64,000 bases of DNA from Rhodanobacter sp. A1T4 (GCF_014207185.1 NZ_JACHCP010000011.1:100310-164309); one strand, 5' to 3'. Counted from the first letter of the stretch, positions 1-9,508 are shown. Notes: generated from the sequence alone by a model not told the origin. Numbers and translations are program-made.

Positions 1-152
1 TGCCCCAGCAATCGCGGCTTGATGTGCTCAAGCGTCAGCGGCTTCGCCAGTAGGGGATTGTCCTTAAGATAGATCTGGCCAACGGTCAGATAGTTGGCAG
101 CGCACCAGTACCGGTGCATACGAGTTCGTAGAGACGAATTTATCGCTTTCAT
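1..152 (-). CDS. phosphoketolase, N-terminal part (gene continues beyond the left edge)
   Basis: Reading leftwards, this frame encodes the very conserved start of D-xylulose-5-phosphate/D-fructose-6-phosphate phosphoketolase (XFP). The segments [20 protein letters not shown] and KPRLLG match the family's thiamine-diphosphate-binding N-terminus. XFP cleaves xylulose-5-P or fructose-6-P to acetyl phosphate plus an aldose phosphate in the cytoplasm. ATG codons in frame lie at 176, 152 and 119; the frame is closed by a stop at about 198. I prefer 152 because about 11 residues then precede the conserved YWCAAN block, still short compared with the usual 20-30. A neighbouring frame is open over 64-249, so an N-terminal frameshift is possible. 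Only about 50 codons are visible, so I cannot tell whether the gene is intact. Confidence 0.72.
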   Translation of the reverse strand, partial: MKAINSSLRTRMHRYWCAANYLTVGQIYLKDNPLLAKPLTLEHIKPRLLG

Positions 153-245
153 CGTTGAGTTCCGTTGCGAGCTCATTGAAGGAGAGCTGTTGCTTTAACA
201 CCCTGTCACTGCCTGTTTGTTTAATCCATTGACACCGATCGCTCG

Positions 246-389
246 TCAACTGTTAAGAAGCTTTTTCAGCGAGCTCATGTCGATGGCGTAGCGAAAGTGA
301 ACGTCGCTATCGATCACCTTTTGGTAAGCATCGTTGTCTTCTTTAGTCACCAGGACATTTGACTTGAATAGCCTTGGTGCGGACATCGC
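246..389 (-). pseudogene. C-terminal remnant of a zinc-type alcohol dehydrogenase
   Basis: The minus strand encodes about 48 residues ending LKKLLNS. They contain DAYQKVIDSDVHFRYAIDM, which resembles the C-terminus of NAD(P)-dependent zinc alcohol dehydrogenases of the YahK/CAD type (a helix with AY, then a strand FR.VIDM). The frame is closed upstream by a TAG at 390-392, and no catalytic or cofactor domain is visible to the right before the efflux operon begins at 580. I therefore read it as a leftover of a deleted gene. Identification rests on a short stretch and is tentative. Confidence 0.42.
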
Positions 390-579
390 CTACATCATTG
401 AGTAGCGCGCATGAAGGGGATGTCGCATGGGAGCGAGCGCGGCGTGAACGTGTACATGATCAGACGAAGCGATAACGACAATTAGGAAGTCCACTAAGAG
501 CCCAAACTTTGGAATCGATGACGCTTAATTTCGGCGTGTTATCGCGCTGGCGATTTAAGTTAGCGAATCGTTCCTACGA

Positions 580-2127
580 TTAGCCGCCCGGGCCACCGGA
601 ATTGAACGGTGGCTTGGCAAACCAGATTACAATCATCGCGACACCGAAGATCAACCCAAACACCCAGAAAACATCATTGACGGCTAGAGTGGCGGCCTGC
701 ATGTTGACCACTTGATTCATGGCAGCGGCGGCGGTTTGACCCTGCAGCCCGAGCGGCTTGAGCTTATCCAAGTATTCCATCGTCGTTCGACTGCCAGCGT
801 CGATGTTCGCTGTCAGGATTGAGTGGTGATACGTGCTGCGCTGGGTATACATCGTGGTGCTGACAGCAGTGGCAACGCTGCTGGCGATTGTGCGGAAAAA
901 ATTTGCCATGCCCGAGGCACTCGCAACTTCGCTATCGGGCAAGCCAGAGAGAATGATTTGATTGACTGGTACAAAAAACAGCGCGATGCCTGCGCCCATG
1001 ACCAGTCGAGGCATTGCCAGATGCCAATAAGAGGCGTTCGTGTCGAAGCCCGCCATCCAGAACGAACATGCACAGAAGATCGCAAAGCCGACTGAATTGA
1101 GTATTCGCAGATCAACTTTGTTCTGGAAAACGCCAACTAGCGGTGACAGAAAGATGGCCAGAAGACCAACCGGGGCCACGGCAAAACCTGCCCAAGTCGC
1201 TGTGTAATTCATGACCTCTTGGACCCAGGTCGGCAACACGACGGTACCCCCAAAAAAGGCGAACATGCCTAATGACAGACAAGTCACGCCCACAGTGAAG
1301 TTACGTTGTTTGAATAATTTGAGATTGATCACGGGATTGTCATGCATCAATTCCCACGCAATCAGAAACGTCAAACAAACCGCCGCGACGATGCCAAGCG
1401 TCAATATCATGTTTGACGAAAACCAGTCGTAATCGTTGCCGTTGTCGAGCATGAATTGAAGGCACCCGATGCCGACGGCGAGCAGAAAGAGTCCCAACCC
1501 ATCGATAGGGATGCGGGATGTCTTGCTTTCCCGACCACGTAATAAGAAAAATGTAACTGTGACGGCAAATAGGCCTACGGGAACGTTGATAAAAAAGATC
1601 CACGACCAACTGTAGTTGTCCGTAATCCATCCGCCGAGAATGGGCCCGAAGACGGGTGCGACCACGACAGTCATCGCCCACAGTGCCATGGCTATCGAAC
1701 GTCTGGCGACCGGATAGTTGTTCAGCAAAAGCGTTTGTGAAAGCGGAACCATGGGACCGGAAACGGCGCCCTGCAAAAGGCGAAACACTATCAGCATGGG
1801 CATGCTCACGGACAAGCCGCACATGATCGAAAAGACCGCAAAAAGTAAAATGGAAATACAGAACGTCCGCACCTCGCCAAATCGTTTCGCTATCCATCCC
1901 GTCAACGGCTGCATGACAGCACTGGCCATGGAGTAGGCGCTGATGGCAATCGTACCCTCGGTACGACTTACGCCAAGGTTTCCGGAAATCGTGTACACAG
2001 ACACATTGACGATAGAGATGTCCAGCACCTCCATGAAGGTAGCCAGCGCGACCGCCGCGGTTAGTAAAACAAGCGCACCTCCGGCCAGAGGCTTTGCGTT
2101 GCTTGTTTGAGAGGATGGCTTGGCCAC
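580..2127 (-). CDS. EmrB-like MFS drug exporter (DHA2 family, 14 TM)
   Basis: This 515-residue polytopic inner-membrane protein belongs to the DHA2 (EmrB/QacA) group of proton-driven exporters. The first helix carries the DHA2 signature FMEVLDISIVNVSV; a basic cytoplasmic loop (GWIAKRFGEVR, near residue 80) is MFS motif A. Hydrophobic segments continue to about residue 505, consistent with 14 helices and the normal family length. It is the third gene of the operon, three bases downstream of the EmrA-like adaptor, and with that adaptor and the outer-membrane factor should form a tripartite pump. The substrate cannot be told from the sequence. No TetR or MarR regulator is adjacent. Confidence 0.92.
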   Translation of the reverse strand: MAKPSSQTSNAKPLAGGALVLLTAAVALATFMEVLDISIVNVSVYTISGNLGVSRTEGTIAISAYSMASAVMQPLTGWIAKRFGEVRTFCISILLFAVFSIMCGLSVSMPMLIVFRLLQGAVSGPMVPLSQTLLLNNYPVARRSIAMALWAMTVVVAPVFGPILGGWITDNYSWSWIFFINVPVGLFAVTVTFFLLRGRESKTSRIPIDGLGLFLLAVGIGCLQFMLDNGNDYDWFSSNMILTLGIVAAVCLTFLIAWELMHDNPVINLKLFKQRNFTVGVTCLSLGMFAFFGGTVVLPTWVQEVMNYTATWAGFAVAPVGLLAIFLSPLVGVFQNKVDLRILNSVGFAIFCACSFWMAGFDTNASYWHLAMPRLVMGAGIALFFVPVNQIILSGLPDSEVASASGMANFFRTIASSVATAVSTTMYTQRSTYHHSILTANIDAGSRTTMEYLDKLKPLGLQGQTAAAAMNQVVNMQAATLAVNDVFWVFGLIFGVAMIVIWFAKPPFNSGGPGG

Positions 2128-2130
2128 GGT

Positions 2131-3588
2131 TCAGCGATTACGGTCGGAACGATCTGCTGCGGTGCTGGACGGCGGTGTCGGAATCATGTTTGCCCGAATG
2201 ATGGCTTCGGCGTGGGAGTCGGCATTCTTTACCTCACGCTCGTATACGTCCGTGCTGGCAAGCGGTTTTTCACGGGTTTGAGTAACCAGTACGCTGCCAT
2301 CTCGGTCATGGGTATCGACATTCACGTCGGCGGATAAGCCGATCCGCAACGGATGGCGTCTAAGATCATCTGGATTCAGCGCAATTCGCACGGGCAATCG
2401 CTGTACCACTTTGATCCAGTTACCCGTCGCGTTTTCGGCGGGCAGCAACGAAAACGCGCTACCCGTGCCAGCGTTTAACCCCACCACCTTGCCGTGGTAG
2501 GTCATGTCCGAATAGATATCCGTGGTGATCTTTACTGGCTGGCCGATGCGGATATGTTCAAGTTGGGTCTCCTTGAAATTGGCGTCTACCCAAAGATCGG
2601 AAAGCGGGACGATCGTCAGAAGATCTTGCCCAGCCTGCACACGCTGACCCACTTGCACTTGGCGACGTGCCGCATAACCGTCGATGGGTGACACGATGGC
2701 GTTACGACCGCTGTTGATCCAGGCGTTGCGGAATGATGATCGTGCTTGAACAACCGCAGGTACATCACGGACTTCGACGCCGTCGACCTGCGCATGCGCA
2801 CCGGCCGCCTGGCTCTGTGCCTGCTGCAGGGCCGCGAGAGCGGCTTCGGTCTGCTTGCGACTGTTGTCAACGTCTTCTTTGGCCACGGCGTGCAGATCGA
2901 GGAGAGGATGTCGCCGCGCGTAGTCGTCGCGCTGGTTCTGGTATTGCGCTCGGCGCTGAGCGACGGCGGCATCGGCCTCTTTGGCCTTTTGAATGTTTGT
3001 CTCGGCTTCCCGAACGGCCTGCGCAAGCTGACCTTGCGCATTCATCAAAGCCACCTCGGCATCGGCCGGATCGAGCCGAACAAGCACCTGACCGGCGTGC
3101 ACGCGATCGGTCTCCTCAGCCGTGAATTCCACGACGGTACCGGCGACGCGCGAAGAGATCGTCACCATGTCGCCTTTGACGTAGGAATCGTCGGTCGTTT
3201 CACGCTGACTGAAAACGAAGATATAGAGCAGCAGCCATGTCAGCGCGGCCAGCACGAAAACTGCCGCAATGATCGACATCACCAAGATCTTCTTTTTCTT
3301 CTCCTTGCGCTTTTCTTCCGGGCTTTTTTTCTTGTCGCCGTCACCATCTTTATTTTTGTCGTCGTCCTTCTTGTCGTCGGCTTCCTTACCGTCTCCCACA
3401 TCGTTCTCGTTCGAATCGCCTTTGGCCGGATCGTCTTCTGGCTGCTGGGCGTCAGTTTCACCGTGGCCATCAGAACCCGGCGCTGCGTCGCCGTATTTGT
3501 GCAAATACTTGAAGCGATATCGATATTGCTGCGGCGGCGCGTCGCTGTCAGGTCCGCCCTTTGTGTCGTCGTCGTCGGCCATTGTCAT
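2131..3588 (-). CDS. EmrA-like HlyD-family periplasmic adaptor
   Basis: This 485-residue membrane-fusion protein bridges the MFS pump and the outer-membrane factor. An unusually long, highly charged Asp/Lys/Gly-rich cytoplasmic tail (residues 1-100) precedes a single membrane anchor (about 101-126). Then come the HlyD beta-barrel and lipoyl halves (TTDDSYVKGDMVTISSRVAG near 131-150) and an alpha-helical hairpin rich in Ala/Gln (about 180-275). The second lipoyl half and barrel follow (VSPIDGYAARR; LWVDANFKETQL). The start ATG at 3588 overlaps the stop of the upstream gene as ATGA, so translation is coupled; a second ATG lies two codons in. The acidic tail of about 100 residues is longer than in E. 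coli EmrA, and its role is unknown. Confidence 0.92.
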   Translation of the reverse strand: MTMADDDDTKGGPDSDAPPQQYRYRFKYLHKYGDAAPGSDGHGETDAQQPEDDPAKGDSNENDVGDGKEADDKKDDDKNKDGDGDKKKSPEEKRKEKKKKILVMSIIAAVFVLAALTWLLLYIFVFSQRETTDDSYVKGDMVTISSRVAGTVVEFTAEETDRVHAGQVLVRLDPADAEVALMNAQGQLAQAVREAETNIQKAKEADAAVAQRRAQYQNQRDDYARRHPLLDLHAVAKEDVDNSRKQTEAALAALQQAQSQAAGAHAQVDGVEVRDVPAVVQARSSFRNAWINSGRNAIVSPIDGYAARRQVQVGQRVQAGQDLLTIVPLSDLWVDANFKETQLEHIRIGQPVKITTDIYSDMTYHGKVVGLNAGTGSAFSLLPAENATGNWIKVVQRLPVRIALNPDDLRRHPLRIGLSADVNVDTHDRDGSVLVTQTREKPLASTDVYEREVKNADSHAEAIIRANMIPTPPSSTAADRSDRNR

Positions 3589-5102
3589 CGTGAATTGTCC
3601 TTCGCGACAGCAGTTACGGGAGGCACATAGTCGGCGCGATAGCCGCCGCCCAAGGCATGAATCAGGGAGAGATCAGTCGCCAGCTGTTGACCTTGCAGCT
3701 GAAGTTGCGCGTCGATTTTCTGGTCTCGTTGCATTTGTGCGTTCAGATAGGTGCGATCATCTTCAATGCCTTCTTTGCGCCGCTGGCCGGTACGACGAAG
3801 TTGTGATGAGCTGTCTAGCAATTCACGATCTTGTTGGACGCGCTCCGCGTCGAGTTGCTGGAGCGTGAGAATTTGCTGGGCTACGTCGTGCGCGGCTTGC
3901 ACAACGGCTCGGTTGTAGTTGGCCACCGCGGTATCGAGTTGCACCTGACTCGTTTCAAATTCGGCTTTCAATCGGCCACCCGAAAAGATGGGCAATGAGA
4001 TAGACGGCCCGATGCTGCCCAATGTCAAATCGGTTCGCGTGCCCGAACCCAAGTTGGGATAGGCTCGCAGATAGCCTCCCAGACCCATCAGGCTGACATC
4101 GGGATAATAGGCAGCACGAGCTTCGTCGATGCCGTGCGCAGCGGCTTCGATTTGCCATCGCGCCGAAACAATGTCCGGACGTCGCGCAATGAGTCCGAGC
4201 CGCGCACCGCCCGGCAGTTGGCTGCTTACTGCAGGTAAGGGCAGGGCGCGAAGATGGCCTATTTCCTGAGGCGAAACGCCTGCAATGGCGGCCATCTGAG
4301 CAATGTCGAGTTCGCTCGACCCGGAAAGCATCGCAACATTGCCCCTTTGTTGTGCGAGTTGAGAATCCGCCGTGTCGAGCAGTTGCGGATCGTCTAGGCC
4401 GGCGTGTACACGCGCTTCTACCAGTGTTCTATAGGTAGTTGCCGATCTTTCCGATTCGCCCGCGACCGCAAGTCTTGCCTGCGTCGCCTGCCAATTGAAG
4501 TAAGTGGAGACCAGGTTGTACTGCAAGGAATTTTCCGCCGTGGCTCGATCTGCTCTAGCGGCATTGGCCTGACCTACCGCTGCAGCGACTGCGGCCTTTT
4601 GCTTGCCCCAAAGGTCCAGATCCCAGGTTAGCAATGCGGCGGCAACGCCCGTGTTGCTATAGCTGCTGCCGGGCTTCAGTTGAATGCCTTGGTTCGTCCC
4701 TGATCCGCCTGGGCTTGGAACCTGTCCTTGCAAACCGGCGTCACTATATCCATGAGCCGCGTCAACATATCCTTTTGCTTGCGGATTTAGCTGGGCTCTC
4801 TGTACGTCAATGGCGCGTTCGGCGCTTCGATAACGTGCTTCAGCCACCTCAAGATCGGGCGCTCCTCTCATGGCCAGATCGACTAACCGGTCCAGTTGGT
4901 GGTCGTTGTATATTTTCCACCAAGAGGACTGGGGCCAACCTCGCAGACCGGTGGGCAGACCAGCCAGAGGAACCTCGTCGCGTGGCGTGAAGGCCGCTGG
5001 CCTCACCGCAGGCGCGCATCCCGTCACGAGAAATACTGTTGCTGCTATAAACGCTCCAAAACTTCTCAAGCGATTTACAGATACCTCGAGAGAGCGGGCC
5101 AT
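3585..5102 (-). CDS. NodT-family outer-membrane efflux lipoprotein
   Basis: This 505-residue TolC-like outer-membrane factor is of the NodT/OprM lipoprotein type. A signal peptide ends in a lipobox (LVTGC, lipidated Cys about residue 29). The mature part has the two OEP repeats: WWKIYNDHQLDRLVDLAM near 60-80 begins the first helical hairpin, and RRPDIVSARWQIEAA near 300 is the conserved entry to the second. It is the first gene of a three-gene operon (outer-membrane factor, adaptor, MFS) read leftwards, the reverse of the more common adaptor-first order. Start at ATG 5102; the 330-bp gap to the divergent sensor kinase should hold its promoter. Confidence 0.92.
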   Translation of the reverse strand: MARSLEVSVNRLRSFGAFIAATVFLVTGCAPAVRPAAFTPRDEVPLAGLPTGLRGWPQSSWWKIYNDHQLDRLVDLAMRGAPDLEVAEARYRSAERAIDVQRAQLNPQAKGYVDAAHGYSDAGLQGQVPSPGGSGTNQGIQLKPGSSYSNTGVAAALLTWDLDLWGKQKAAVAAAVGQANAARADRATAENSLQYNLVSTYFNWQATQARLAVAGESERSATTYRTLVEARVHAGLDDPQLLDTADSQLAQQRGNVAMLSGSSELDIAQMAAIAGVSPQEIGHLRALPLPAVSSQLPGGARLGLIARRPDIVSARWQIEAAAHGIDEARAAYYPDVSLMGLGGYLRAYPNLGSGTRTDLTLGSIGPSISLPIFSGGRLKAEFETSQVQLDTAVANYNRAVVQAAHDVAQQILTLQQLDAERVQQDRELLDSSSQLRRTGQRRKEGIEDDRTYLNAQMQRDQKIDAQLQLQGQQLATDLSLIHALGGGYRADYVPPVTAVAKDNSR

Positions 5103-5432
5103 TTAAATTCCGGCATGAGAGCGGGGGATTCGATGGCGCCGCAGTAGCAGGCCGAAGTGCGAAACTAAATCGAAAAATGTCGGCAAAGCGTGATGGCAGC
5201 CTGCGCTGCGGTGGCCTCATCGAGATAGACGTCATCAAATAGATTGGAATCAACGTCTGAAAAAGCATTCGCCGAATCCGAATCCGAATCAGCGAGGCCC
5301 AAACAAACTCTATAAACAACTTGTTGTATTCGCACGATCTTCGCGGCAAAGGGTGTGTAGTGCCGTAACATCGATGTGGTAGCTACCAAATTCACTATCG
5401 AATAAACCGCGCAGTCAATCCCTAAGGACTTC
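5103..5432. other. intergenic region between divergent efflux operon and sensor kinase
   Basis: This 330-bp non-coding stretch lies between the divergently transcribed efflux operon and the CheB-CheR kinase. It contains three tandem copies of CGAATC (about 5272-5290) and an AT-rich part around 5305-5330. Promoters for both directions are expected here, but I cannot assign -35/-10 boxes with confidence. A 100-codon minus-strand frame crossing into the kinase start has no recognisable product. Confidence 0.5.
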
Positions 5433-8400
5433 ATGTCTATATCGACCCCATCGATCAGTTCCGCCACCGTGGTCGTTGGAATTGGTGCCTCTGCCGGTGG
5501 CGTCGAGGCATTGAGTGGCTTTTTCGATCACGGGCGTTTTGATGCGGCGCTACTCGATGTCAATGTTGCCTTCGTAATCGCCATGCATCTTTCCGCGCAC
5601 CGTGAAAGCCAACTGCCAGAGATCCTTTCACGACGAACGACGCTGCGTGTTCTGCGCGCCGAACAGGATATGCCGATTGAAACGGGCACGATCTACGTCA
5701 TAACCCCAGGGCAGGTGCTTTCGGTCAAGGACAAAAAGTTGCAGCTTTCACCGATCAATGTCATTGAGCGGCTCCCTTCAGCAGTGGATCGATTGTTCAA
5801 TTCGTTGGCGGAAGACTATGCGGAAAACGCCATCGGCGTGGTGTTATCGGGCACCGGGGCCGATGGTGCGCTGGGACTGAAAGCGATCAAGGAGCGAGGC
5901 GGTTTGACGATTGCGCAGGGCGAGGATGGGTCAGTGCCGATGTTTTCCGGTATGCCGCGAAGCGCAATGGCAACAGGAGTCGTCGATCTACAACTGCCGG
6001 TGGAAGATATCGCGACACGGCTGTCGAGCTTGATCGCTTCGATGGAAAACGCATCGGGAAGCGGACTGACTAAGTCGGACGCGCTGAACGATGGTATTCG
6101 TCAGGAAATATGCGCGTTGCTGCAGATACAGGTCGGTCACGATTTCAGTGGTTACAAATCAAATACGTTTTTCCGTCGTGTGCAGCGTCGTATGCAGGTG
6201 CTACAGATCGAGTCGCTGGACAGCTATCTTGATTGCCTGAAGCACACGCCGACGGAGGTGACACTGTTATTCCACGACCTGTTGATCAGCGTGACCAGTT
6301 TCTTTCGTGACTCTGCGGCGTTCGCCATGCTCGAACAGCAGATTGTTCCACTGCTTTTCGAAGGCAAGAGTGAAAACGACGAAGTACGGGTCTGGGTGCC
6401 AGGCTGTGCCACCGGTGAAGAGGCCTACTCGCTTGGCATGCTGTTGCTGGAACATGCCCAGCGCTTAGGGCGCAAGTCGCCAGACATTCGCGTGTTTGCT
6501 TCGGATATTGACGGGCGGGCGCTTGCCATCGCACGCAAGGGCCGCTACCCGTCGGTATTGCTAGAGGGTGTCACCGCAGAGCGTCGTGGAAACTTCTTCG
6601 TCGAGGATCGCCGCTACTTTACGGTTCAGAAGTCGTTGCGCGAGATAGTCACTTTTTCTGATCACAACGCACTGCGTGACCCGCCGTTTTCGCGCATTGA
6701 CCTAGTCTCTTGTCGCAACCTGCTTATATATCTCGCCGCTGAATTTCAGGATCGCATCCTGCCGATTCTGCATTATGCCTTGCGGCCCGAGGGATTTTTA
6801 TTCGTCGGCGTGGCTGAAGGCGCAACCCGGCACAGCACTTTGTTTACGCCGATCAGTCGCGAGCACCGCGTTTTTCGCCGGTTGCCTAGCGCAACGCCGC
6901 ATGCGCCGGCGCCATTGTTGGCGAAGGGCTTGGGTCCCACAATTCCTCGACATTTCGAAACAGGCTGGAATGACATGTCGAGTAAGTCGCTGCGTACGCA
7001 AATCGAGGCGCGCATTCTGACGGCACATGCACCGCCGTATGTGCTGGTCAACGGACAAGGGGACGCACTGTTCTATTCCGGACGTACCGGCAACTTTCTC
7101 GAGTTTGCACCTGGTGCGCCGAGCAAGAATCTGTTGAACAATGCGCGCAAAGAGCTTCGGCTGCTGCTTCGACGTGGTCTACACGAAGCGGTGGAAACCC
7201 AATTACTGGTCCATCTGCCGGAAGCTGCGGTGCATTCCGATGAGGGCCAGCGCCGTATTCAGATAAGTATTGAACCGTTTGATCAGGACAATGCGCCTCT
7301 ATACCTAGTGCTATTCCATGATCATGGCGCGGTTACCACTCCGCCTGATCTGCCATTCCGTGGCGACTCGCAGAACACCGAACAGCTACAGCACGAACTA
7401 CACGACGCGCGCGAACAACTGCAGTCGACCTACGAGGAGTTCGAAACGGCGATCGAAGAACTACGCGTATCCAACGAAGAGTTGATGTCGGTCAACGAGG
7501 AACTGCAGTCGTCGAACGAAGAGTTAGAAACCTCGAAGGAAGAACTGCAGTCTGTGAACGAGGAAATGCAGACCATCAACACCGAGATGTCCCATCACGT
7601 AGCGGCGCTGGACCAATCTAATGCCGATCTGCGCGGTTTGCTGGAGAGCACGCGCATTGCTACTGTTTTTTTAGATAAGGATTTAGCGATTCGCAGCTTC
7701 ACTCCGGCGGCGACCGAAATATTTACGCTTATTCCCACGGATCGCGGTCGGCTGATTACGGATCTGTCACATCAGCTGAGCGACGTCAACATGCTGGAGA
7801 GCCTTCAAACTGCATTGATGAAAGGAAAACCCGCCGAAATATCCGTCAGTCGCAAGGACAGTCAAAGGCATTATCTGATGTCGCTGCTTCCTTATGGCGC
7901 AGCTGATGAGCGTGGCGGAGTGGTAATGACGTTTGTCGACATCACTCCGCTTGCCGAGGCCGACGCGCGTCACAAGACGATGATTGGCGAGCTTAATCAT
8001 CGCGTGCGCAACATGCTGGCCGTGGTGAGTGCTATGGCGACCCAGACATTGCAATCGGCCAACACAGACGGATCGCTCGACCATTTTCTCGATCGATTGC
8101 ATTCGATGGCGCGCACGTACAAGTTGCTCACCGAAACCGATTGGTCTTACATGTCGCTCAGCGAGCTATTTCGCGAGGAACTCAGTGTAATCGGCAGTCC
8201 GAACCGTTATGTGCTGACTGGGCCACCGGTGAAACTTCTACCTCGCGAGGCGCTGGCGCTGGGTATGGTGGTACACGAGTTGGCGACCAATGCACTGAAG
8301 CACGGTGCGCTCTCCAACGATGAAGGCATGGTCGCGGTGAGCTGGAAACTTATGGAATCGCCGAATGCAGCCATCGCCGTTCGCTGGCAGGAAAAGGGTG

Positions 8401-8576
8401 GACCTACGGTGGTACCGGCCACGCGGCGCGGATTCGGTTCGATCCTCATTGAACGCCAGCTTGCCTATGAACTCGACGGCAAAAGCGTGTTGGACTTCAC
8501 CCCGGACGGTCTGATAGTTTCGCTAGACATCCCCCGTCTGGCCCAAGCTGCTTTGAATAAAGGTAGCACCCCGTGA
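5433..8576 (+). CDS. CheB-CheR-PAS-HWE hybrid sensor histidine kinase
   Basis: This 1,047-residue cytoplasmic multidomain signalling protein has: a CheB methylesterase domain (about 12-195) with the catalytic Ser in GIGASAGG (S20), His in MHLSAH and Asp in GTGADG; a CheR methyltransferase domain (about 220-480) with the SAM-binding segment VPGCATGEEAYS near 320 and CRNLLIYL near 427; a Glu-rich coiled coil (about 655-722, repeats of SNEEL); a PAS domain (about 730-845); and an HWE/HisKA_2 kinase module with phospho-accepting His in GELNHRVRN (H856) and an N-box near 945-955 (HELATNALKHG). No membrane segment is seen, so it probably senses an intracellular cue. It is translationally coupled to a receiver protein downstream, its likely phosphotransfer partner. 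Confidence 0.95.
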   Translation: MSISTPSISSATVVVGIGASAGGVEALSGFFDHGRFDAALLDVNVAFVIAMHLSAHRESQLPEILSRRTTLRVLRAEQDMPIETGTIYVITPGQVLSVKDKKLQLSPINVIERLPSAVDRLFNSLAEDYAENAIGVVLSGTGADGALGLKAIKERGGLTIAQGEDGSVPMFSGMPRSAMATGVVDLQLPVEDIATRLSSLIASMENASGSGLTKSDALNDGIRQEICALLQIQVGHDFSGYKSNTFFRRVQRRMQVLQIESLDSYLDCLKHTPTEVTLLFHDLLISVTSFFRDSAAFAMLEQQIVPLLFEGKSENDEVRVWVPGCATGEEAYSLGMLLLEHAQRLGRKSPDIRVFASDIDGRALAIARKGRYPSVLLEGVTAERRGNFFVEDRRYFTVQKSLREIVTFSDHNALRDPPFSRIDLVSCRNLLIYLAAEFQDRILPILHYALRPEGFLFVGVAEGATRHSTLFTPISREHRVFRRLPSATPHAPAPLLAKGLGPTIPRHFETGWNDMSSKSLRTQIEARILTAHAPPYVLVNGQGDALFYSGRTGNFLEFAPGAPSKNLLNNARKELRLLLRRGLHEAVETQLLVHLPEAAVHSDEGQRRIQISIEPFDQDNAPLYLVLFHDHGAVTTPPDLPFRGDSQNTEQLQHELHDAREQLQSTYEEFETAIEELRVSNEELMSVNEELQSSNEELETSKEELQSVNEEMQTINTEMSHHVAALDQSNADLRGLLESTRIATVFLDKDLAIRSFTPAATEIFTLIPTDRGRLITDLSHQLSDVNMLESLQTALMKGKPAEISVSRKDSQRHYLMSLLPYGAADERGGVVMTFVDITPLAEADARHKTMIGELNHRVRNMLAVVSAMATQTLQSANTDGSLDHFLDRLHSMARTYKLLTETDWSYMSLSELFREELSVIGSPNRYVLTGPPVKLLPREALALGMVVHELATNALKHGALSNDEGMVAVSWKLMESPNAAIAVRWQEKGGPTVVPATRRGFGSILIERQLAYELDGKSVLDFTPDGLIVSLDIPRLAQAALNKGSTP

Positions 8577-8935
8577 ACCATGACCAGCAGCTACTGGTCA
8601 TGGTGGTGGAAGATGAGCTGATGATCGCCACTACCCTCGAGTTTGCTCTCGAATCGAAGGGCTATCGGGTACTTGGCCCAGTGGCGACGGTGAGCGAGGC
8701 ATTGGCGCTGCTGGAAACCGCGACGCCCAATATCGCATTGATCGATTATCGGCTTGCGACCACGACTACTGAGGCGCTGCTTCCGTCGTTGGACTCTTTG
8801 CAGGTCTCCGTATGTGTGCTGACCGGGTATAACCCTGACCAATTGCCGCCAGCCTATTCTGAGTACACCAAGCTCGAAAAACCTTTTCGACTGAATACGT
8901 TGATGCAGGCGCTGGAAAAGCTGATAAGTGTTTAA
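8573..8935 (+). CDS. stand-alone response-regulator receiver protein
   Basis: This 120-residue protein consists of a single CheY-like receiver domain with no output domain. Visible residues: acidic pair E13/D14, phospho-accepting D58 (ALIDYRL), T84 (VLTG) and K103 (LEKPF). The GTG start at 8573 overlaps the kinase stop by four bases (GTGA), so the two are translationally coupled and D58 is the probable target of the HWE kinase. It may act as a phosphate shuttle or through protein-protein contact, since no DNA-binding domain exists. Confidence 0.93.
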   Translation: MNHDQQLLVMVVEDELMIATTLEFALESKGYRVLGPVATVSEALALLETATPNIALIDYRLATTTTEALLPSLDSLQVSVCVLTGYNPDQLPPAYSEYTKLEKPFRLNTLMQALEKLISV

Positions 8936-8964
8936 CGTTCTCGATTCTGAGATGCAAAAAAATA

Positions 8965-8995
8965 TTGACTAAAACCTCGATATTGAAGATAGACT
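8965..8995 (+). promoter_or_regulatory. candidate promoter for the second receiver gene
   Basis: TTGACT (8965-8970) and TAGACT (8990-8995) resemble -35 and -10 boxes but are separated by 19 bp, longer than the ideal 17. The site lies directly ahead of the receiver gene starting at 9022, suggesting it can be transcribed apart from the kinase. Confidence 0.3.
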
Positions 8996-9021
8996 GAATT
9001 TATGAAGTCACCGGTGTCGAT

Positions 9022-9384
9022 GTGAGCATACGTAGTCCAAAGGTTTTCATCTGCGAAGATGACTTTCTGCTTGCCGGCGCGTTGAGCGATGCGGTCATGC
9101 AACTTGGCTTCGTTGTCGAAGCCTGCGTAGGTAATATCGATAGCGCATTACGGGCCGCTATTAGCTCGGACAGCGACGTGGCGATCGTTGACCTAGATCT
9201 TCGTGGCGCGATGGCATACGAGGTAATCGACACTCTGACGCAACGCGGCATTCCTTACATTGTGGCAACCGGCGCGGCCGAAAGGAATATTCCCGCGCGC
9301 TATCAGCACGCGCCGCGCGTGATTAAGCCGTATGCGCTCGAGTCATTACGGCAGGCGATGACGAAAATTGGCGCGATAAGCTGA
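9022..9384 (+). CDS. second stand-alone receiver-domain protein
   Basis: This 120-residue CheY-like receiver has conserved E12/D13/D14, phospho-accepting D57 (AIVDLDL), T83 (VATG) and K102 (VIKPY), and no output domain. The GTG start at 9022 gives the correct N-terminus (the first beta strand is KVFICEDD). A seven-codon frame starting at ATG 9002 ends at the TGA at 9023-9025, overlapping this start as ATGTGA, so it could couple initiation. With the preceding gene it makes two receivers beside one kinase; it is not closely similar to the first receiver, so recent duplication is unlikely. Confidence 0.9.
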   Translation: MSIRSPKVFICEDDFLLAGALSDAVMQLGFVVEACVGNIDSALRAAISSDSDVAIVDLDLRGAMAYEVIDTLTQRGIPYIVATGAAERNIPARYQHAPRVIKPYALESLRQAMTKIGAIS

Positions 9385-9508
9385 CGATTCTCGTTTATCT
9401 CGACGTGTGCCAGCTATATATGCACCTTTGAGCTTCTGAAAATCGCTGAGCGTGGTTCGGTTTATGAGCTCTCATGGCAAAGCATGACCGCGTGTATTGC
9501 CGGCGGCC

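Noticed and set aside
3269..3868. 199-codon plus-strand frame across the efflux adaptor start
   Set aside because: It is Ser/Phe-rich antisense of the Lys/Asp tail of the EmrA-like protein; it has no independent support.
5165..5467. 100-codon minus-strand frame overlapping the CheB-CheR kinase start
   Set aside because: It overlaps the certain CheB N-terminus and has no family features.
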